Positions 10,427 through 21,226 of a stretch of DNA of 64,000 nt are shown here, one piece after another (position 1 is the stretch's first letter; every line of letters starts with the position of its first letter). Both the position numbers and the translations under genes were made by a program. The notes below the pieces were generated by a model. It did not search any database. It worked only from the letters and a program-made list of their open reading frames with translations, and was not told where the DNA came from. Source of the DNA: Rhizobiaceae bacterium (GTDB taxonomy: Bacteria > Pseudomonadota > Alphaproteobacteria > Rhizobiales > Rhizobiaceae); contig JAMLJB010000001.1 in NCBI GenBank assembly GCA_023953835.1, forward strand, positions 1,116,001-1,180,000, in the 5' to 3' direction.

Positions 10427-11347
10427 TCAGGCGCCTGGTCTTTTCTCAGCCTTTACCCTGGCGGGCGGCAGTATTTCAGGCTCGATTGCGGCAGGCTCTG
10501 ACGCCTTCATCAGAATCTTGAGCAGGCGCGCAATGGTCGCCTTCAATTCGAGGCGCGAGACGACCATGTCGACCATGCCGTGCTCCATCAAATATTCCGC
10601 GCGCTGGAAGCCTTCCGGCAGCTTTTCGCGAATGGTCTGCTCGATGACACGCGGCCCGGCAAAGCCGATCAATGCGCCGGGTTCGGCAATGTGAACGTCG
10701 CCGAGCATGGCATAGGATGCGGTGACGCCACCGGTGGTCGGGTTGGTCAGCACGACGATGTAGGGCAGGCCTGCTTCCTTGAGCCGGTCAACTGCGACGG
10801 TGGTGCGCGGAAGCTGCATCAGCGAGAGGATGCCTTCCTGCATGCGCGCGCCGCCCGATGCGGCAAACAGGACGAGCGGACGCCTGTTTTCGAGCGCCGT
10901 CTCGAAGGCCCGGATGATGGCTTCGCCCGCCGCCATTCCGAGCGATCCGCCCATGAAGGAAAAATCCTGCACGGTGGCGACGATCGGGAGGCCCTCAATG
11001 GTGCCCAGGCCCGACAGGATCGCATCTTCCAGCCCAGTCTTCGCCTTGGCCTCCTTGAGGCGGTCCGTGTACCGTTTCTCATCCCGGAATTTCAGCGGAT
11101 CGAGCGCCGCCTTGGGGTTTTCGATAACGTCATACCTGCCCTCGTCGAAGAAAAACCGCAGACGTTCCTTCGCGGCGATCTTCATGTGGTGCCCGGACGA
11201 GGGAATGACCCACTGATTGCTTTCCAGATCCTTGTGGAACACCATCTCGCCGGTCTCGGGATCCTTGATCCAGAGATTTTCCGGCATGTCGCGCCGGCCC
11301 AGCATCGAGTTGATCTTCGGGCGGACGTAGTTGGTGATCCAGTTCAT
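10427..11347 (-). CDS. accD: acetyl-CoA carboxylase carboxyltransferase subunit beta
   Basis: 306 residues. The carboxyltransferase core is clear: [35 protein letters not shown] and [14 protein letters not shown]. It pairs with AccA to make malonyl-CoA for fatty acid synthesis. The N-terminal zinc ribbon of E. coli AccD (four Cys) is degenerate: the region reads [18 protein letters not shown] then VIPSSGHH, with no Cys. Whether the whole order has lost it I recall but cannot verify here. The 3' end carries a short extra Pro/Glu/Lys-rich tail. 41 bases after trpA. Confidence 0.95.
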   Translation of the reverse strand: MNWITNYVRPKINSMLGRRDMPENLWIKDPETGEMVFHKDLESNQWVIPSSGHHMKIAAKERLRFFFDEGRYDVIENPKAALDPLKFRDEKRYTDRLKEAKAKTGLEDAILSGLGTIEGLPIVATVQDFSFMGGSLGMAAGEAIIRAFETALENRRPLVLFAASGGARMQEGILSLMQLPRTTVAVDRLKEAGLPYIVVLTNPTTGGVTASYAMLGDVHIAEPGALIGFAGPRVIEQTIREKLPEGFQRAEYLMEHGMVDMVVSRLELKATIARLLKILMKASEPAAIEPEILPPARVKAEKRPGA

Positions 11348-11388
11348 CGCGCGATCCCTTGGGTCGTCGTGAAAAAATAATGCGCGCT

Positions 11389-12228
11389 CTATGCGGTCTC
11401 AAGACGCGCGGAACGCACACCCTGCGAAAGGCCGTTGACGAGCGTAGCGACGGCTTCGGCTGGATCGGCGGTCTGCTGGCCGTTCGGCCCGAGCACGCTC
11501 GCAATGGCGTTGACGATGGCCGTGCCCACCACCACCCCATCCGCAGAGGCGCCGATGGTGCGGGCCTGCTCGGCGGTCTTGACGCCGAACCCGACGCAGA
11601 CGGGCAGGTCGGTATGCGCCTTGATGCGCTTCACGGCGGTTGCAACCTTTGTCGTGTCGGCCAACGCCGAGCCGGTTATGCCGGTCATGGAGACATAGTA
11701 GACGAAGCCCGACGTGTTCTCCAAAACCTTGGGCAGACGCTTGTCGTCGGTGGTCGGCGTCGCCAGCCGGATGAAATTGATGCCGGCCTTGAGGGCGGGG
11801 ATGCACAGTTCCACATCCATTTCGGGCGGCAGGTCCACGATAATCAACCCGTCGATCCCGGCCTTTTTCGCGTCCACGAGGAAGCGGTCCACGCCATAAA
11901 TGTAGATCGGATTGTAATATCCCATCATCACGATCGGCGTCTCGTCGTCGCCGCTGCGAAACTGGCGCGCCATGTCGAGCGTTTTCGCTAGCGTCTGCCC
12001 GCCTTTCAGTGCACGCAGGCCCGCCGCCTGGATGGCAGGACCGTCGGCCATCGGATCCGAAAACGGCATGCCCAGTTCGATGACATCTGCGCCCGCCTTC
12101 GGCAGCGCCTTCATGATCTTGAGCGATGTTGCGAAATCGGGATCGCCGCCCATGAAATAGGTGACAAGCGCGGGGCGCCCCTCGGCCTTTAGCTTTGCCA
12201 TTCGGCGGTCGATGCGGGTGTCGGTCAT
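11389..12228 (-). CDS. trpA: tryptophan synthase alpha subunit
   Basis: A 279-residue TIM barrel. The catalytic acids are in [15 protein letters not shown]51 and D62, spaced as Glu49/Asp60 of E. coli. GFGVKTAEQ supplies the phosphate loop. It cleaves indole-3-glycerol phosphate to indole, channelled to TrpB. Starts 1 base after the trpB stop. Confidence 0.97.
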   Translation of the reverse strand: MTDTRIDRRMAKLKAEGRPALVTYFMGGDPDFATSLKIMKALPKAGADVIELGMPFSDPMADGPAIQAAGLRALKGGQTLAKTLDMARQFRSGDDETPIVMMGYYNPIYIYGVDRFLVDAKKAGIDGLIIVDLPPEMDVELCIPALKAGINFIRLATPTTDDKRLPKVLENTSGFVYYVSMTGITGSALADTTKVATAVKRIKAHTDLPVCVGFGVKTAEQARTIGASADGVVVGTAIVNAIASVLGPNGQQTADPAEAVATLVNGLSQGVRSARLETA

Positions 12229-12229
12229 G

Positions 12230-13450
12230 TCAGATCTCCATCCCCATCATCGAAGCCACGGTGTGCACGTCCTTGTCGCCGCGGCCTGACAGGTTGACGA
12301 TGATGATCCGGTCCTTGCCCATCGTCGGCGCAAGCTTCACGGCCTGCGCGATGGCATGCGCGGATTCGAGCGCGGGAATGATGCCTTCCACTTTCGTGGT
12401 CAGCTTGAAGGCCTCCAGCGCCTCATCGTCGAGGATCGGCACATATTCCACCCGCCCGCTGTCGCGCAGCCAGGAATGTTCCGGCCCGACGCCCGGATAG
12501 TCGAGACCGGCGGAAATGGAATGGCCGTCGAGAATCTGGCCGTCCTCGTTTTGCAGGAGATAGGTCCGGTTTCCGTGCAGGACGCCGGGGCGCCCCGCAT
12601 TCATCGACGCGCAATGTTCGATGCCGTCCAGCCCGTGCCCGCCGGCCTCGACGCCGATGATGCGCACGTCCTTGTCGTCGAGGAAGGGATGGAAAAGGCC
12701 GATTGCGTTAGAGCCTCCGCCCACCGCCGCGATGATCGCGTCGGGCAAGCGGCCTTCTTGCTCAAGCATCTGCGCGCGTGCTTCCACGCCGATCACGGAC
12801 TGAAGCTCGCGCACCAGTTCGGGATAGGGATGCGGCCCTGCGGCGGTGCCGATCAGGTAATAGGTGTCCTCGACATTCGTTACCCAGTCGCGCAACGCCT
12901 CGTTCATCGCGTCCTTGAGCGTTCCGTGACCGGCGGAAACGGGCTTGACCTCCGCGCCGAGCAGCTTCATGCGGAACACGTTCGGCTTCTGCCTCTCCAC
13001 ATCGGTCGCGCCCATATAGACCACGCAGGGAAAGCCGAACCGTGCGGAGACCGTGGCCGATGCCACGCCATGCTGTCCCGCGCCCGTCTCGGCGATGATG
13101 CGCGTCTTGCCCATGCGCTTCGCCAGCAGGATCTGCCCAAGGCAATTGTTGATCTTGTGCGAACCGGTGTGGTTCAGGTCCTCGCGCTTGAAATAGACCT
13201 TCGCCCCGCCGAGATGCCGCGTCAGCCCTTCGGCGAAGTAGAGCTTTGAAGGCCGCCCGGCGTAGTGCGTCGACAATGCGGTCAGCTCGGCCTTGAACTG
13301 CGGATCGTCCTTGGCCTCGTTCCAGTGCCGCTCAAGCTCGAGGATCAGCGGCATCAGCGTTTCGGCGACGAAGCGGCCACCGAAAATGCCGAACATGCCC
13401 TGTTCGTCTGGACCTGTGCGGAATGAATTTGGCTGGACAGGCTTGTTCAT
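12230..13450 (-). CDS. trpB: tryptophan synthase beta subunit
   Basis: A 406-residue PLP enzyme. The Schiff-base lysine is K99 in NHTGSHKIN, the phosphate-binding loop is GGGSNAIG, and [11 protein letters not shown] and [13 protein letters not shown] are present. It condenses indole with serine to give tryptophan. It lies 85 bases downstream of trpF and is coupled to trpA. Confidence 0.98.
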   Translation of the reverse strand: MNKPVQPNSFRTGPDEQGMFGIFGGRFVAETLMPLILELERHWNEAKDDPQFKAELTALSTHYAGRPSKLYFAEGLTRHLGGAKVYFKREDLNHTGSHKINNCLGQILLAKRMGKTRIIAETGAGQHGVASATVSARFGFPCVVYMGATDVERQKPNVFRMKLLGAEVKPVSAGHGTLKDAMNEALRDWVTNVEDTYYLIGTAAGPHPYPELVRELQSVIGVEARAQMLEQEGRLPDAIIAAVGGGSNAIGLFHPFLDDKDVRIIGVEAGGHGLDGIEHCASMNAGRPGVLHGNRTYLLQNEDGQILDGHSISAGLDYPGVGPEHSWLRDSGRVEYVPILDDEALEAFKLTTKVEGIIPALESAHAIAQAVKLAPTMGKDRIIIVNLSGRGDKDVHTVASMMGMEI

Positions 13451-13535
13451 TCTTGGGCGTTTCCTTGGCCGGCGACCGGATTTCGGCTTACCGCTTATCC
13501 TTTTCCGGCATGGAATGTAAACGCTTCTGTGCGAT

Positions 13536-14189
13536 TCACGCAGCGCTTTGCGACTGCGCCTGCCGCACGGCGCGGAAAAAAGCGGAGATCAACGCCGGAT
13601 CCTTTTTTCCCGGTGCAGTTTCAACGCCCGAAGATATGTCGAGGCCGCGTGGCGTCGCCATCCGCAGCGCATCGGCGACATTGGCCGCGTTTATGCCGCC
13701 CGACAGCAAATAGTCCGTGTCTCGCGGCAGGCCGGCGAGCAACCGCCAGTCGAATGCGACCCCGTTGCCGCCCGGCAATTGCGAGCCGGCAGGCGGCTTC
13801 GCGTCGAGCAGGAAGCGGTCGGCAATGCCGTAGAACGGCGTCAACCTTTCAAGATCGGCGGCGGTACTGACAGCGAGCGCCTTCATCGCGGGAAGGCCGT
13901 AGCGCTGCTTGAGCTCCGCCAAGCGCTGCGGCGTTTCCTTGCCGTGAAGCTGTAGCAGGTCTGGCTGCATGGCCGAGACGATTGCGTCGAGCGTCGCATC
14001 GTCCGCATCGACGGTGACCGCGACAGCCAGCGCCCTGCCGCGCGCGGCCTTGCGTAAGCGCCCCGCCTCTGCCGGATCGACATAGCGCGGGCTCTTGGGA
14101 AAGAAGATGAAGCCGACGTGGCTGGCGCCGCCATCGAGCGCAGCCGCTACGATCTCCTCCGTCTTCAATCCGCAGATCTTGATGTCCAT
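13536..14189 (-). CDS. trpF: phosphoribosylanthranilate isomerase
   Basis: A 217-residue TIM barrel starting MDIKICGLK, with the general-base Cys at position 6 and the general-acid Asp in [19 protein letters not shown] and LDISSGVE complete the phosphate-binding half. It catalyses the Amadori rearrangement before indole-glycerol-phosphate synthase. First tryptophan gene of the run; TrpC/D/E are not in the window. Confidence 0.97.
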   Translation of the reverse strand: MDIKICGLKTEEIVAAALDGGASHVGFIFFPKSPRYVDPAEAGRLRKAARGRALAVAVTVDADDATLDAIVSAMQPDLLQLHGKETPQRLAELKQRYGLPAMKALAVSTAADLERLTPFYGIADRFLLDAKPPAGSQLPGGNGVAFDWRLLAGLPRDTDYLLSGGINAANVADALRMATPRGLDISSGVETAPGKKDPALISAFFRAVRQAQSQSAA

Positions 14190-14229
14190 GAACGCCAGAT
14201 AGGACGTGGCGCGGCGAAAGTCGAGCGCG

Positions 14230-14979
14230 TCAGTCGAAGGCGATCGCCTGAAGCGCGGAGCCGTTGCGCTTCAGCCATGCCTTGCAGCGCTCCGTATCGG
14301 GGCACAATTGCGTGCACAGTTTCCAGAAACGCGGCGCGTGGTTCATCTCCTTCAGATGCGCGACCTCGTGCGCGACCAGATAGTTGATGACGGCGGGCGG
14401 GGCCATCATGATGCGCCATGAGAAGGACAGGTTGCCCTCCGACGAACAGGACCCCCAGCGGCTCGACGTGTCCTTGAAGCGTATCGATTTCGCCCGCTTG
14501 CCAAGCGCGGCGGTGTGCTTCGCCACCAGCGCCTCGATCTCGCGCCTGGCCTCGCGCTTGAGGAAATCGGCGATGCGGCGCGGCAGGTGACGCCGGTCGC
14601 CATGCACGACGAGCAAGGGGCCGCGCTCGTCCTGGTCGATGCTGACCGTGCCGCGCGCCGCCGGTTCGTGCACGATGAGGTGCGGCACGCCCCGCAAGGG
14701 TATCCTGATGCCGGGGCGGACCTGCGGTCGATCCGGAACCTTCGCCAGCCGCTGCTCAAGCCAGCCCTGATGGCGAAACAGGAAACGCTCCACTTCATTG
14801 CTCGGCACGCCCGGCGGAACCGTGATGCGCAGGCCCCGCCCGCCCGCGTCGATGCGCAGCGTCAGCCGTCTCGCCCGGTCGTTCTGCACGATCCTGAGCG
14901 GCAGTGTGCGGCCCGCAACCTCATGCTCCCGCTCTATCGGCAGGACCGACTGCGGCGTGCGCCTGAAAAAGCCCAACAT
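14230..14979 (-). CDS. YgjP-like (DUF45) zinc metallohydrolase
   Basis: The metal-binding helix VAHEVAHLKEMNH carries the HExxH motif with downstream residues typical of the YgjP/WLM group; DTSSRWGSCSSEGNL precedes it. No signal peptide or membrane segment, so cytosolic. I chose ATG at 14979 (MLGFFRRTP, 249 residues), preceded by a GGGG tract. An in-frame ATG at 15021 would add 14 residues but has no ribosome site. It lies 40 bases upstream of trpF on the same strand. Physiological substrate unknown. Confidence 0.85.
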   Translation of the reverse strand: MLGFFRRTPQSVLPIEREHEVAGRTLPLRIVQNDRARRLTLRIDAGGRGLRITVPPGVPSNEVERFLFRHQGWLEQRLAKVPDRPQVRPGIRIPLRGVPHLIVHEPAARGTVSIDQDERGPLLVVHGDRRHLPRRIADFLKREARREIEALVAKHTAALGKRAKSIRFKDTSSRWGSCSSEGNLSFSWRIMMAPPAVINYLVAHEVAHLKEMNHAPRFWKLCTQLCPDTERCKAWLKRNGSALQAIAFD

Positions 14980-15104
14980 GACCCCAGTGTTTGCTGATTC
15001 GGATGAAAATGCGAAGGGCATCCGACGGGACGCTTATTCAACAAATGGGAAGGCGGCCCGCCGCTTTCCAGAAGCGGGGCGTGAGAACCGAGATTTTCCC
15101 GTTT

Positions 15105-16091
15105 TCACACCTTTTCCCAGCCGCCCGCTTTGCCGGCCCGGTAGATCGCGTCGATCAGTTTCTGGTTCTTCACGGAGTTTTCGAGGGTGAACACCTCGCC
15201 CGCGCCACCCTGCGCAACCTTTGCAAAGGTCTCGACTTCGTAGCGATATTGCTGCGCGCCGGGAAAGCGCCACACCTGCGCTTCCGTGTGGCGCTGGTTG
15301 TGGAGCTCGACGCGATGATGGTCATAGAGCCCCGCATTGAACGGCGCGGAGACTTCGATGAAGCCCTTGTCGCCATGAAAAACCATCGACTGGCGCCCGG
15401 CCAGTTGGGTCGCGATATAAAACGAGAGTTCAAATTCGCCGAAATCGGCACGCACCGAGGAGAAGATGTCGGTCTTGAACCTCTTGTCCCGCTCGACGGT
15501 CGCCTGCACGCGCTTCGGCTCTTTCCCGGTTACGAAACGGGTGGACACGGTCGGATAGACGCCAATGTCAGGCAGGCCGCCTCCCCCCAGTTCCGGACGG
15601 TTGCGCATATTGTTCGGATCGACATTGTAGTAGGTGAACGCGCCCTGCACGAACTTCAGGGTTCCGATGGCCCCGGACTGCACCAGTTCACGGACCTTCA
15701 GCCATTGCGGATGATAGGTCACCATGAAGGCCTCGCACACAAGCACCTTCCTGCGGTTGCGCAGCTTTATCAGCGGCGCGATTTCGCCGGCATCGAGCGC
15801 CAGCGGCTTTTCGACCAGTACATGCTTGCCGGCTTCAATGGCTTTGGCCGTCCAGTCGACATGCTGCGCCGTCGGCAGCGGTATGTACACGGCGTCCACC
15901 TGATCGGAGGCAAGCAGCTCTTCATAGGAGCCAAATGCATGTTGCGCGCCAAAATGCTTTGCCAGCTTCCGCGCCTTTGCGATGTCGCGGCTGGCAATCG
16001 CCGACAGTACATTCCCCTCGGCTTCGACAATCGCGGGGATCAATTGCTCGCGCGCAATCTTGGCCGTCGAAAGAACACCCCAGCGAAACAT
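15105..16091 (-). CDS. Gfo/Idh/MocA-family NAD(P)-dependent oxidoreductase
   Basis: A 328-residue protein beginning [13 protein letters not shown], with an N-terminal Rossmann fold, the family EKP motif (94-96, [10 protein letters not shown]) and a C-terminal alpha/beta domain with [12 protein letters not shown]. Members oxidise sugars, inositols or related diols; the substrate cannot be read. ATG at 16091 has an excellent GGAGGTG site; an upstream in-frame ATG at 16148 does not. Monocistronic in appearance, divergent from the TPR-glycosyltransferase gene. Confidence 0.9.
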   Translation of the reverse strand: MFRWGVLSTAKIAREQLIPAIVEAEGNVLSAIASRDIAKARKLAKHFGAQHAFGSYEELLASDQVDAVYIPLPTAQHVDWTAKAIEAGKHVLVEKPLALDAGEIAPLIKLRNRRKVLVCEAFMVTYHPQWLKVRELVQSGAIGTLKFVQGAFTYYNVDPNNMRNRPELGGGGLPDIGVYPTVSTRFVTGKEPKRVQATVERDKRFKTDIFSSVRADFGEFELSFYIATQLAGRQSMVFHGDKGFIEVSAPFNAGLYDHHRVELHNQRHTEAQVWRFPGAQQYRYEVETFAKVAQGGAGEVFTLENSVKNQKLIDAIYRAGKAGGWEKV

Positions 16092-16209
16092 CCACACCTC
16101 CTCCAATTGTGAGGTGCGGACCTTTGCCCGAAACGGCCAAAGGCGCAAGGCACGGATCGATTGGCCAAATTCGCTTTGCGATGTCCGGCCGATAGGTTAG
16201 GTTTCCCTA

Positions 16210-17511
16210 ATGTTTGGCCCGTGTTTTCCGCAATCGATGACGACCTCCGACAAACCCGGTGTCTTCCGCCCAGAACCTCCTGCGCCTGAACGTATGCGCG
16301 AGATCGAGGCGATCACGGGCGACTTCCGCGTGAACATGTCCCGGCAGCGCTACCACGAGGCGCTGGCCTGCTGTGAACGCGCGCTTTCGCTCGTTCCGCA
16401 ATTGCCGGGCTGCCACAATGACGCGGCCATCTGCTGCCTTCACCTGAACCGCTGGCAGGAGGCGGTCGAACATTGCAAGGCCGCGCTTCGCTACCGGCCA
16501 CCGACGATGTCGACACTGGATGTGCTGAGCCATGCCTATGGCTGCCTCGGCCAATTCGACGAGGTGCGCAAATGGGGCCGGATGGCCCTCGAAATGCGCC
16601 TTGAAGCCGCCTCCGGCCCGCCGGTATTCCCGCATGATCCCCCGCACCTGCCGCCCGCGCCTTCGCCGCAGACGCGCGAGCACAATCTCATTGCGTTCTC
16701 GCTGTTCGGGGCATTGCCAAAATATTGCGAGACAGCCGTACATAACGCCGAGGCGCAACCACTGATCTATCCGGACTGGACATGCATTTTCTATGTCGAC
16801 GAAACAGTGCCTCAGAAGGTCATCGCACGCCTCAGGGCGGCGAATGGACGAGTCATACAGATTCCCGATTTTGCCAAAGGCTGGCCCGGCCCGATGTGGC
16901 GGCTCCTTGCCTATGACGCGCCAGGCCTGCATCGTGTCATCTTCCGCGACGCGGATTCCCTTATCTCGACCAGGGAGGCGAATGCGGTTTCCGCCTGGGT
17001 CGAAAGCGGACGGCGCTTTCACCAGATGCGAGACTATCAATCGCATACCGAACTGATGCTTGCTGGCCTGTGGGGTTGCGTGGGCGGCGCGTTGCCGCCT
17101 ATGCGCATGCTTGTCGATATGTTCCTGCGCGAACCCGTCGTTTCGGCGCATTTCGCCGACCAGCACTTCCTGCGCAGGTTCGTATGGCCTTACGCGCGCG
17201 CAAGCCTCATGCAGCATGATTCAATGTTCGGCTTTCTGGAACACGCCCCTTTTCCCGACGGCCCTGCTTCGGCGGATTTTCATGTCGGCATGTGCGAATC
17301 CGCCAACCTGTCACTTACGATCGAGGCTCCCGACGACAGCCGCGTCGAGTGGACGCTCGTCGAAAATACCGCAGGGCACGGAGAGATCTGCAGCTATACC
17401 AACCACACCAGGAGCAACCGGATTCACGTCAGTCTGCCGTCGCAATGGGTCGCGGCCTACAAGGCCGGCGACCTTGAATTCCGCTACCTGCTGTACAAAC
17501 CGGGCCAATAG
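16210..17511 (+). CDS. TPR-containing glycosyltransferase-like protein
   Basis: 433 residues in three parts. Residues about 30-135 form TPR-like helical pairs (HEALACCERALSLVP, WQEAVEHCKAALRYRP). Residues about 158-325 look like a GT-A fold: an F/Y-rich strand, YPDWTCIFYVDE, then VIFRDADSL with the DxD at 247-249, and MLAGLWGCVGG. The last about 100 residues are beta-rich. No signal peptide. I infer a nucleotide-sugar glycosyltransferase acting on a surface or capsular glycan; donor and acceptor are unknown. Start uncertain: ATG at 16237 (MTTSDKPG) is an alternative. Confidence 0.7.
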   Translation: MFGPCFPQSMTTSDKPGVFRPEPPAPERMREIEAITGDFRVNMSRQRYHEALACCERALSLVPQLPGCHNDAAICCLHLNRWQEAVEHCKAALRYRPPTMSTLDVLSHAYGCLGQFDEVRKWGRMALEMRLEAASGPPVFPHDPPHLPPAPSPQTREHNLIAFSLFGALPKYCETAVHNAEAQPLIYPDWTCIFYVDETVPQKVIARLRAANGRVIQIPDFAKGWPGPMWRLLAYDAPGLHRVIFRDADSLISTREANAVSAWVESGRRFHQMRDYQSHTELMLAGLWGCVGGALPPMRMLVDMFLREPVVSAHFADQHFLRRFVWPYARASLMQHDSMFGFLEHAPFPDGPASADFHVGMCESANLSLTIEAPDDSRVEWTLVENTAGHGEICSYTNHTRSNRIHVSLPSQWVAAYKAGDLEFRYLLYKPGQ

Positions 17512-17529
17512 GGCGTTTCGGACCAGCAG

Positions 17530-18108
17530 CTATTGCCGGTCTGCACTTAGCCGCATGTCGAAATCGACGATATTTGAATAGATTGGTGTGCCAACATCCA
17601 TTCCGTATCGTGATCGCAACACCTTACCCGTGATCTGGAACGTGATCCTGCTTCCCGATTGAGAGCTGAGATGGACTATGAAGGTCTCCGTGGCTGTCTT
17701 GCCGCGCGCGGTCATCTGGCCGACGACCGCCGCCGATGTCGCGTCCAGCAGCCTTACCGACGTCGAATGGAAGGATATTTCCTTTTCGTGATCCGCATCG
17801 AAGACGGCGCTGGAGCGAAGGAAGTCATCAATCCGTCCCTGCCCGGTGGCAACGCTTGCCGGCACAACGCGAATGTCGACTTCGGATCGGGCGATTTGTC
17901 TGGTGTCGATCCGGATTGTTCCCGAAAAGCGGCCAAACGCGCCTGTCAGGCCGCGCCCTGCGATCTGGTCTATGGTGAAGCCGATATGGGAGGCCCCGGA
18001 ATCGATGAGATACCTGCCGCCCGCATCTGCAAGATCGACCGCGGCATTCGCCCCATGGCTGAACGCAACAAACAGCAGGGCAATTGCAGACAGACAACGG
18101 ATCCGCAT
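17530..18108 (-). CDS. YceI-family periplasmic protein
   Basis: 192 residues with a Sec signal peptide (hydrophobic 6-18, cleavage probably after GANA) and the YceI lipocalin-like barrel: YLIDSGASHIGFTID, GRFSGTIRID and DDFLRSSAVFDADH. YceI proteins bind long polyisoprenoids such as ubiquinone precursors in the periplasm. It follows the b561 gene by 36 bases, the arrangement of yceJ-yceI in E. coli. Confidence 0.9.
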   Translation of the reverse strand: MRIRCLSAIALLFVAFSHGANAAVDLADAGGRYLIDSGASHIGFTIDQIAGRGLTGAFGRFSGTIRIDTRQIARSEVDIRVVPASVATGQGRIDDFLRSSAVFDADHEKEISFHSTSVRLLDATSAAVVGQMTARGKTATETFIVHLSSQSGSRITFQITGKVLRSRYGMDVGTPIYSNIVDFDMRLSADRQ

Positions 18109-18144
18109 GGAAGCCTCCCGACTTAAATGTTCATCGGCTATCTG

Positions 18145-18723
18145 CTAACGCGGTGGGCAGCCGCGATCATCCCGGCGCGGGCAAAGAATTCGCGAGAGAA
18201 GGCCGTCCTTGCGTATGAACTGATGCCAGGCTGCGGCGCAGAGGTGCAAGGTGACGACAGCGGCTGCGATGAAGCCCAGAGCCATGTGCGTTGACGACCA
18301 GAACGCCTCGGCGCCGTCCGATGGCACAAGCGGCAGATTCGGGATGACGACAAAATTAAAAGCAAAGGTAACGATCCCGAGCGTCGATACCGAAACAAGA
18401 ATCCAGCCTGTCAGCGGCAACCCGATCATCAAGCCATAAAGCGAGGCGTGGGAAAGCGTTGCTGCGAGGCGCTCGTATCGCGACATGCTCTCCGGCAACT
18501 CCGGCGATATTCCGCCAAGTCGCCACAACAGGCGCGGCACGGCCAGCGCAAGGATCAGAAAGCCGAGCGACTTGTGAAGCTGTATCAATTCGAAAGCGCG
18601 GCGCTGGTCGTCGAGACGAACCATAAGGAAGCCCAGAACAAGCTGCCCGATAAACAAGGGTGCGATTATCCAATGCAGGACTATCGCGACCAGCCCATAG
18701 CTGCGCCTTGTGTTTCCAAGCAT
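18145..18723 (-). CDS. cytochrome b561-family membrane protein
   Basis: 192 residues with four predicted membrane helices (about 12-35, 45-65, 90-112, 145-168). Candidate haem-ligand histidines sit in the helices: LHWIIAP, LHKSLGF, HASLYG, and HMALGF / LHLCAAAWH. Di-haem b561 proteins pass electrons across or within the inner membrane, probably from the quinone pool. Upstream partner of the YceI gene in a likely two-gene operon. Confidence 0.9.
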   Translation of the reverse strand: MLGNTRRSYGLVAIVLHWIIAPLFIGQLVLGFLMVRLDDQRRAFELIQLHKSLGFLILALAVPRLLWRLGGISPELPESMSRYERLAATLSHASLYGLMIGLPLTGWILVSVSTLGIVTFAFNFVVIPNLPLVPSDGAEAFWSSTHMALGFIAAAVVTLHLCAAAWHQFIRKDGLLSRILCPRRDDRGCPPR

Positions 18724-18782
18724 CTACGGCCTCCATCCGCGATAAACGCAGACGGAGATCATAGTCTTCCCGAATCTTGCCG

Positions 18783-21197
18783 CTAGGCGCGCAGCGTGCC
18801 GCCGGTCTGCTTGCGCACGTTCTCGACGATACGCGAGGCAAGCGCCTCGAAATCCTCGTCGGTCAAGGTCTTGTCCGTCGGCTGGATCGAGACCTCGATG
18901 GCGATGGACTTCCTGTCCGCCCCAAGCGCTGCGCCCTCGAACACATCGAATACGGTAACGCCGGTTATCAGCTTCTTGTCCGCGGCAAGCGCTGCCCGCA
19001 CCAGCGTTCCGGCCTCGACCGCCTTTTCGACGACGAAGGCAAAATCCCGCTTCACCGCCTGGAAGGGCGACAGTTCAAGCCTCGGCTTCGTGCGCGTGGC
19101 CTTCGCCTTCGGTTCGGGAATGGCATCGAGGAAGATTTCAAAACCTGCCAGCGGACCGGCGACATCCAGCACTTCCAGCGTGGATGGATGAAACTCGCCA
19201 AAATGGCCGAGCACGACCTTGGGACCGAGCTTTATGAGCCCGGATCGTCCCGGATGATACCAATCAGGCGCAACCGCCTCGATCTGGAGCCGGTCCACAG
19301 GCGCGCCGCAGGCTTCCAGCACGGCGATGGCGTCCGACTTGGCGTCGAACACACCGACAGGCCCTGCATTGCCGGACCATGAGCGGCCCGATCCGTCGAG
19401 CTTCGCCGTGCCGCGCCTGATGCCGGACGCAACGCGGCGCTGCGTGTCCGGCGTGTCGCCCTCATAGGCGCCCGATACTTCGAACAGGGCGACATCGGCA
19501 AATCCGCGATCCGCATTGCGCTGCGCCGCCGCGATGAGGCCCGGCAGCAGCGAGGGGCGCATATCCGACATCTCGGCGGCAATCGGGTTGGAAAGTTTCA
19601 GCGCGGCCCTGCCGCCGCCGAAAACCTCAGCATGGCGGGCCGGAATGAACGACCACGTGACCGCTTCCATCATGCCGCGCACGGCCAGCGTGCGCTTGGC
19701 AAGGCGCGTGCGCACCTGCAAGGTGGTGAGGATTTTCGCATTGACCGCGCCGTGGCTTGAAAGCGGTTGCGGCGCAATGGCGTCCACACCGTGGATGCGC
19801 ATGACTTCCTCGACCAGATCGGCCTTGCCTTCGACATCGGGACGCCATGACGGCACCGAAACCTCGATCACCTCGCCGTCGCCCCTTGGCGTGAAGCCGA
19901 GGCGGGCGAGGATATCGATACCTTCGGCCTTCGGCACGTCGAGACCGGTCAGCCGCTTCACCTCGGAAACGGGAAAGGAAATGACCGGCGGCGTGTAACC
20001 CCCATAGCCGACGATTTCCGTTTCGGTCGGTGTGCCGCCGCAGAAATCGAGCACCATCTGCGTGGCGAGGTCGAGGCCCGGCACCATGAATTCGGGATCG
20101 ACGCCACGTTCGAAGCGATAGCGCGCATCGGTGATGATGCCGAGCGCCCGCCCCGTGCGGGCGATGTTGAGCGGTTCCCAGAGCGCCGATTCGATCAGCA
20201 CGTCGGTCGTGCTTTCATCGGAGCCGGAATGCTCGCCGCCCATGACACCCGCGATGGACTCGACGCCCTTGCCGTCGGCGATTACGCACATTTCCGGGTT
20301 GAGCGTATATTCGCGCTGGTCGAGCGCCAGCACCTTCTCGCCGTCCGTCGCGCGCCGCACGCTCAGATTGCCCGCGACCTTGGCTGCGTCAAAGACGTGC
20401 AGCGGACGACCCCTGTCGAAGGTGAGATAGTTCGTGATGTCCACCAGCGCGTTGATCGGGCGCAGGCCGATGGCGAGCAGCCGCTGTTGAAGCCATTTCG
20501 CCGACGGGCCGTTCTTGACGCCGCGCACCAGACGCAGCGCGAAACCCCGGCAAAGCGAGGGCGTGTCGCCGAAATCGAGCGTCACCTTGACCGGGCACGG
20601 ACCTTCGCCACGGATTGAAGCTATCGGCCTGTCCTTTAGCGTGCCGAGGCCGCTTGCCGCGAGATCGCGGGCGATGCCGTGAATGCTGGTGGCGTCGGGG
20701 CGGTTCGGCGTCAGGTTGATCTCGACAACCGGGTCGTCCAGATGGGCATAGGCGGCGAAGCTGGCGCCGACCGGGGCGTCGGCGGGCAGGTCGATGATCC
20801 CGTCATGCTCGTCCGAAAGCTGCAACTCGCGCTCCGAACACATCATGCCCCGGCTTTCGACGCCGCGAATCTTTCCGACGCCAAGCGTCACGTCGATGCC
20901 GGGAACATAGGTTCCGGGCGCGGCGAACGCCCCGACCAGACCGGCGCGGGCATTCGGCGCGCCGCACACGACCTGCACCGGGTCGCCGGAGCCGGTATCG
21001 ACGGTCAGCACCTGCAGCTTGTCCGCGTCGGGATGTTTGGCGGCGGTCAGGACCTTGGCGATGACGAATGGCTTCAACGCGGACTTGTCGTCCACATGCT
21101 CGACCTCAAGGCCGATGGAGGTCAGCCGCTCGACGATCTCGTCCAGCGTTGCCTCGGTTTCGAGATGTTCTTTCAGCCAGGAAAGGGTGAATTTCAT
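18783..21197 (-). CDS. pheT: phenylalanyl-tRNA synthetase beta subunit
   Basis: 804 residues, standard for bacterial PheT. Order: N-terminal tRNA-binding EMAP-like domain ([19 protein letters not shown] near 48-66), B3/B4 editing domain, B5 domain, catalytic-like core, and a C-terminal anticodon-binding FDX-ACB domain ([15 protein letters not shown] to the end). Works as alpha2beta2 with PheS. 29 bases after pheS. Confidence 0.98.
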   Translation of the reverse strand: MKFTLSWLKEHLETEATLDEIVERLTSIGLEVEHVDDKSALKPFVIAKVLTAAKHPDADKLQVLTVDTGSGDPVQVVCGAPNARAGLVGAFAAPGTYVPGIDVTLGVGKIRGVESRGMMCSERELQLSDEHDGIIDLPADAPVGASFAAYAHLDDPVVEINLTPNRPDATSIHGIARDLAASGLGTLKDRPIASIRGEGPCPVKVTLDFGDTPSLCRGFALRLVRGVKNGPSAKWLQQRLLAIGLRPINALVDITNYLTFDRGRPLHVFDAAKVAGNLSVRRATDGEKVLALDQREYTLNPEMCVIADGKGVESIAGVMGGEHSGSDESTTDVLIESALWEPLNIARTGRALGIITDARYRFERGVDPEFMVPGLDLATQMVLDFCGGTPTETEIVGYGGYTPPVISFPVSEVKRLTGLDVPKAEGIDILARLGFTPRGDGEVIEVSVPSWRPDVEGKADLVEEVMRIHGVDAIAPQPLSSHGAVNAKILTTLQVRTRLAKRTLAVRGMMEAVTWSFIPARHAEVFGGGRAALKLSNPIAAEMSDMRPSLLPGLIAAAQRNADRGFADVALFEVSGAYEGDTPDTQRRVASGIRRGTAKLDGSGRSWSGNAGPVGVFDAKSDAIAVLEACGAPVDRLQIEAVAPDWYHPGRSGLIKLGPKVVLGHFGEFHPSTLEVLDVAGPLAGFEIFLDAIPEPKAKATRTKPRLELSPFQAVKRDFAFVVEKAVEAGTLVRAALAADKKLITGVTVFDVFEGAALGADRKSIAIEVSIQPTDKTLTDEDFEALASRIVENVRKQTGGTLRA

Positions 21198-21226
21198 GTG
21201 TCGCTACCCGTGTTTCGGCTGTTGGA

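Noticed and set aside
15061..15077. CCGCTT/AAGCGG hairpin after the Gfo/Idh/MocA gene
   Set aside because: Only six pairs and no T tract on the minus strand, so not reported as a terminator.
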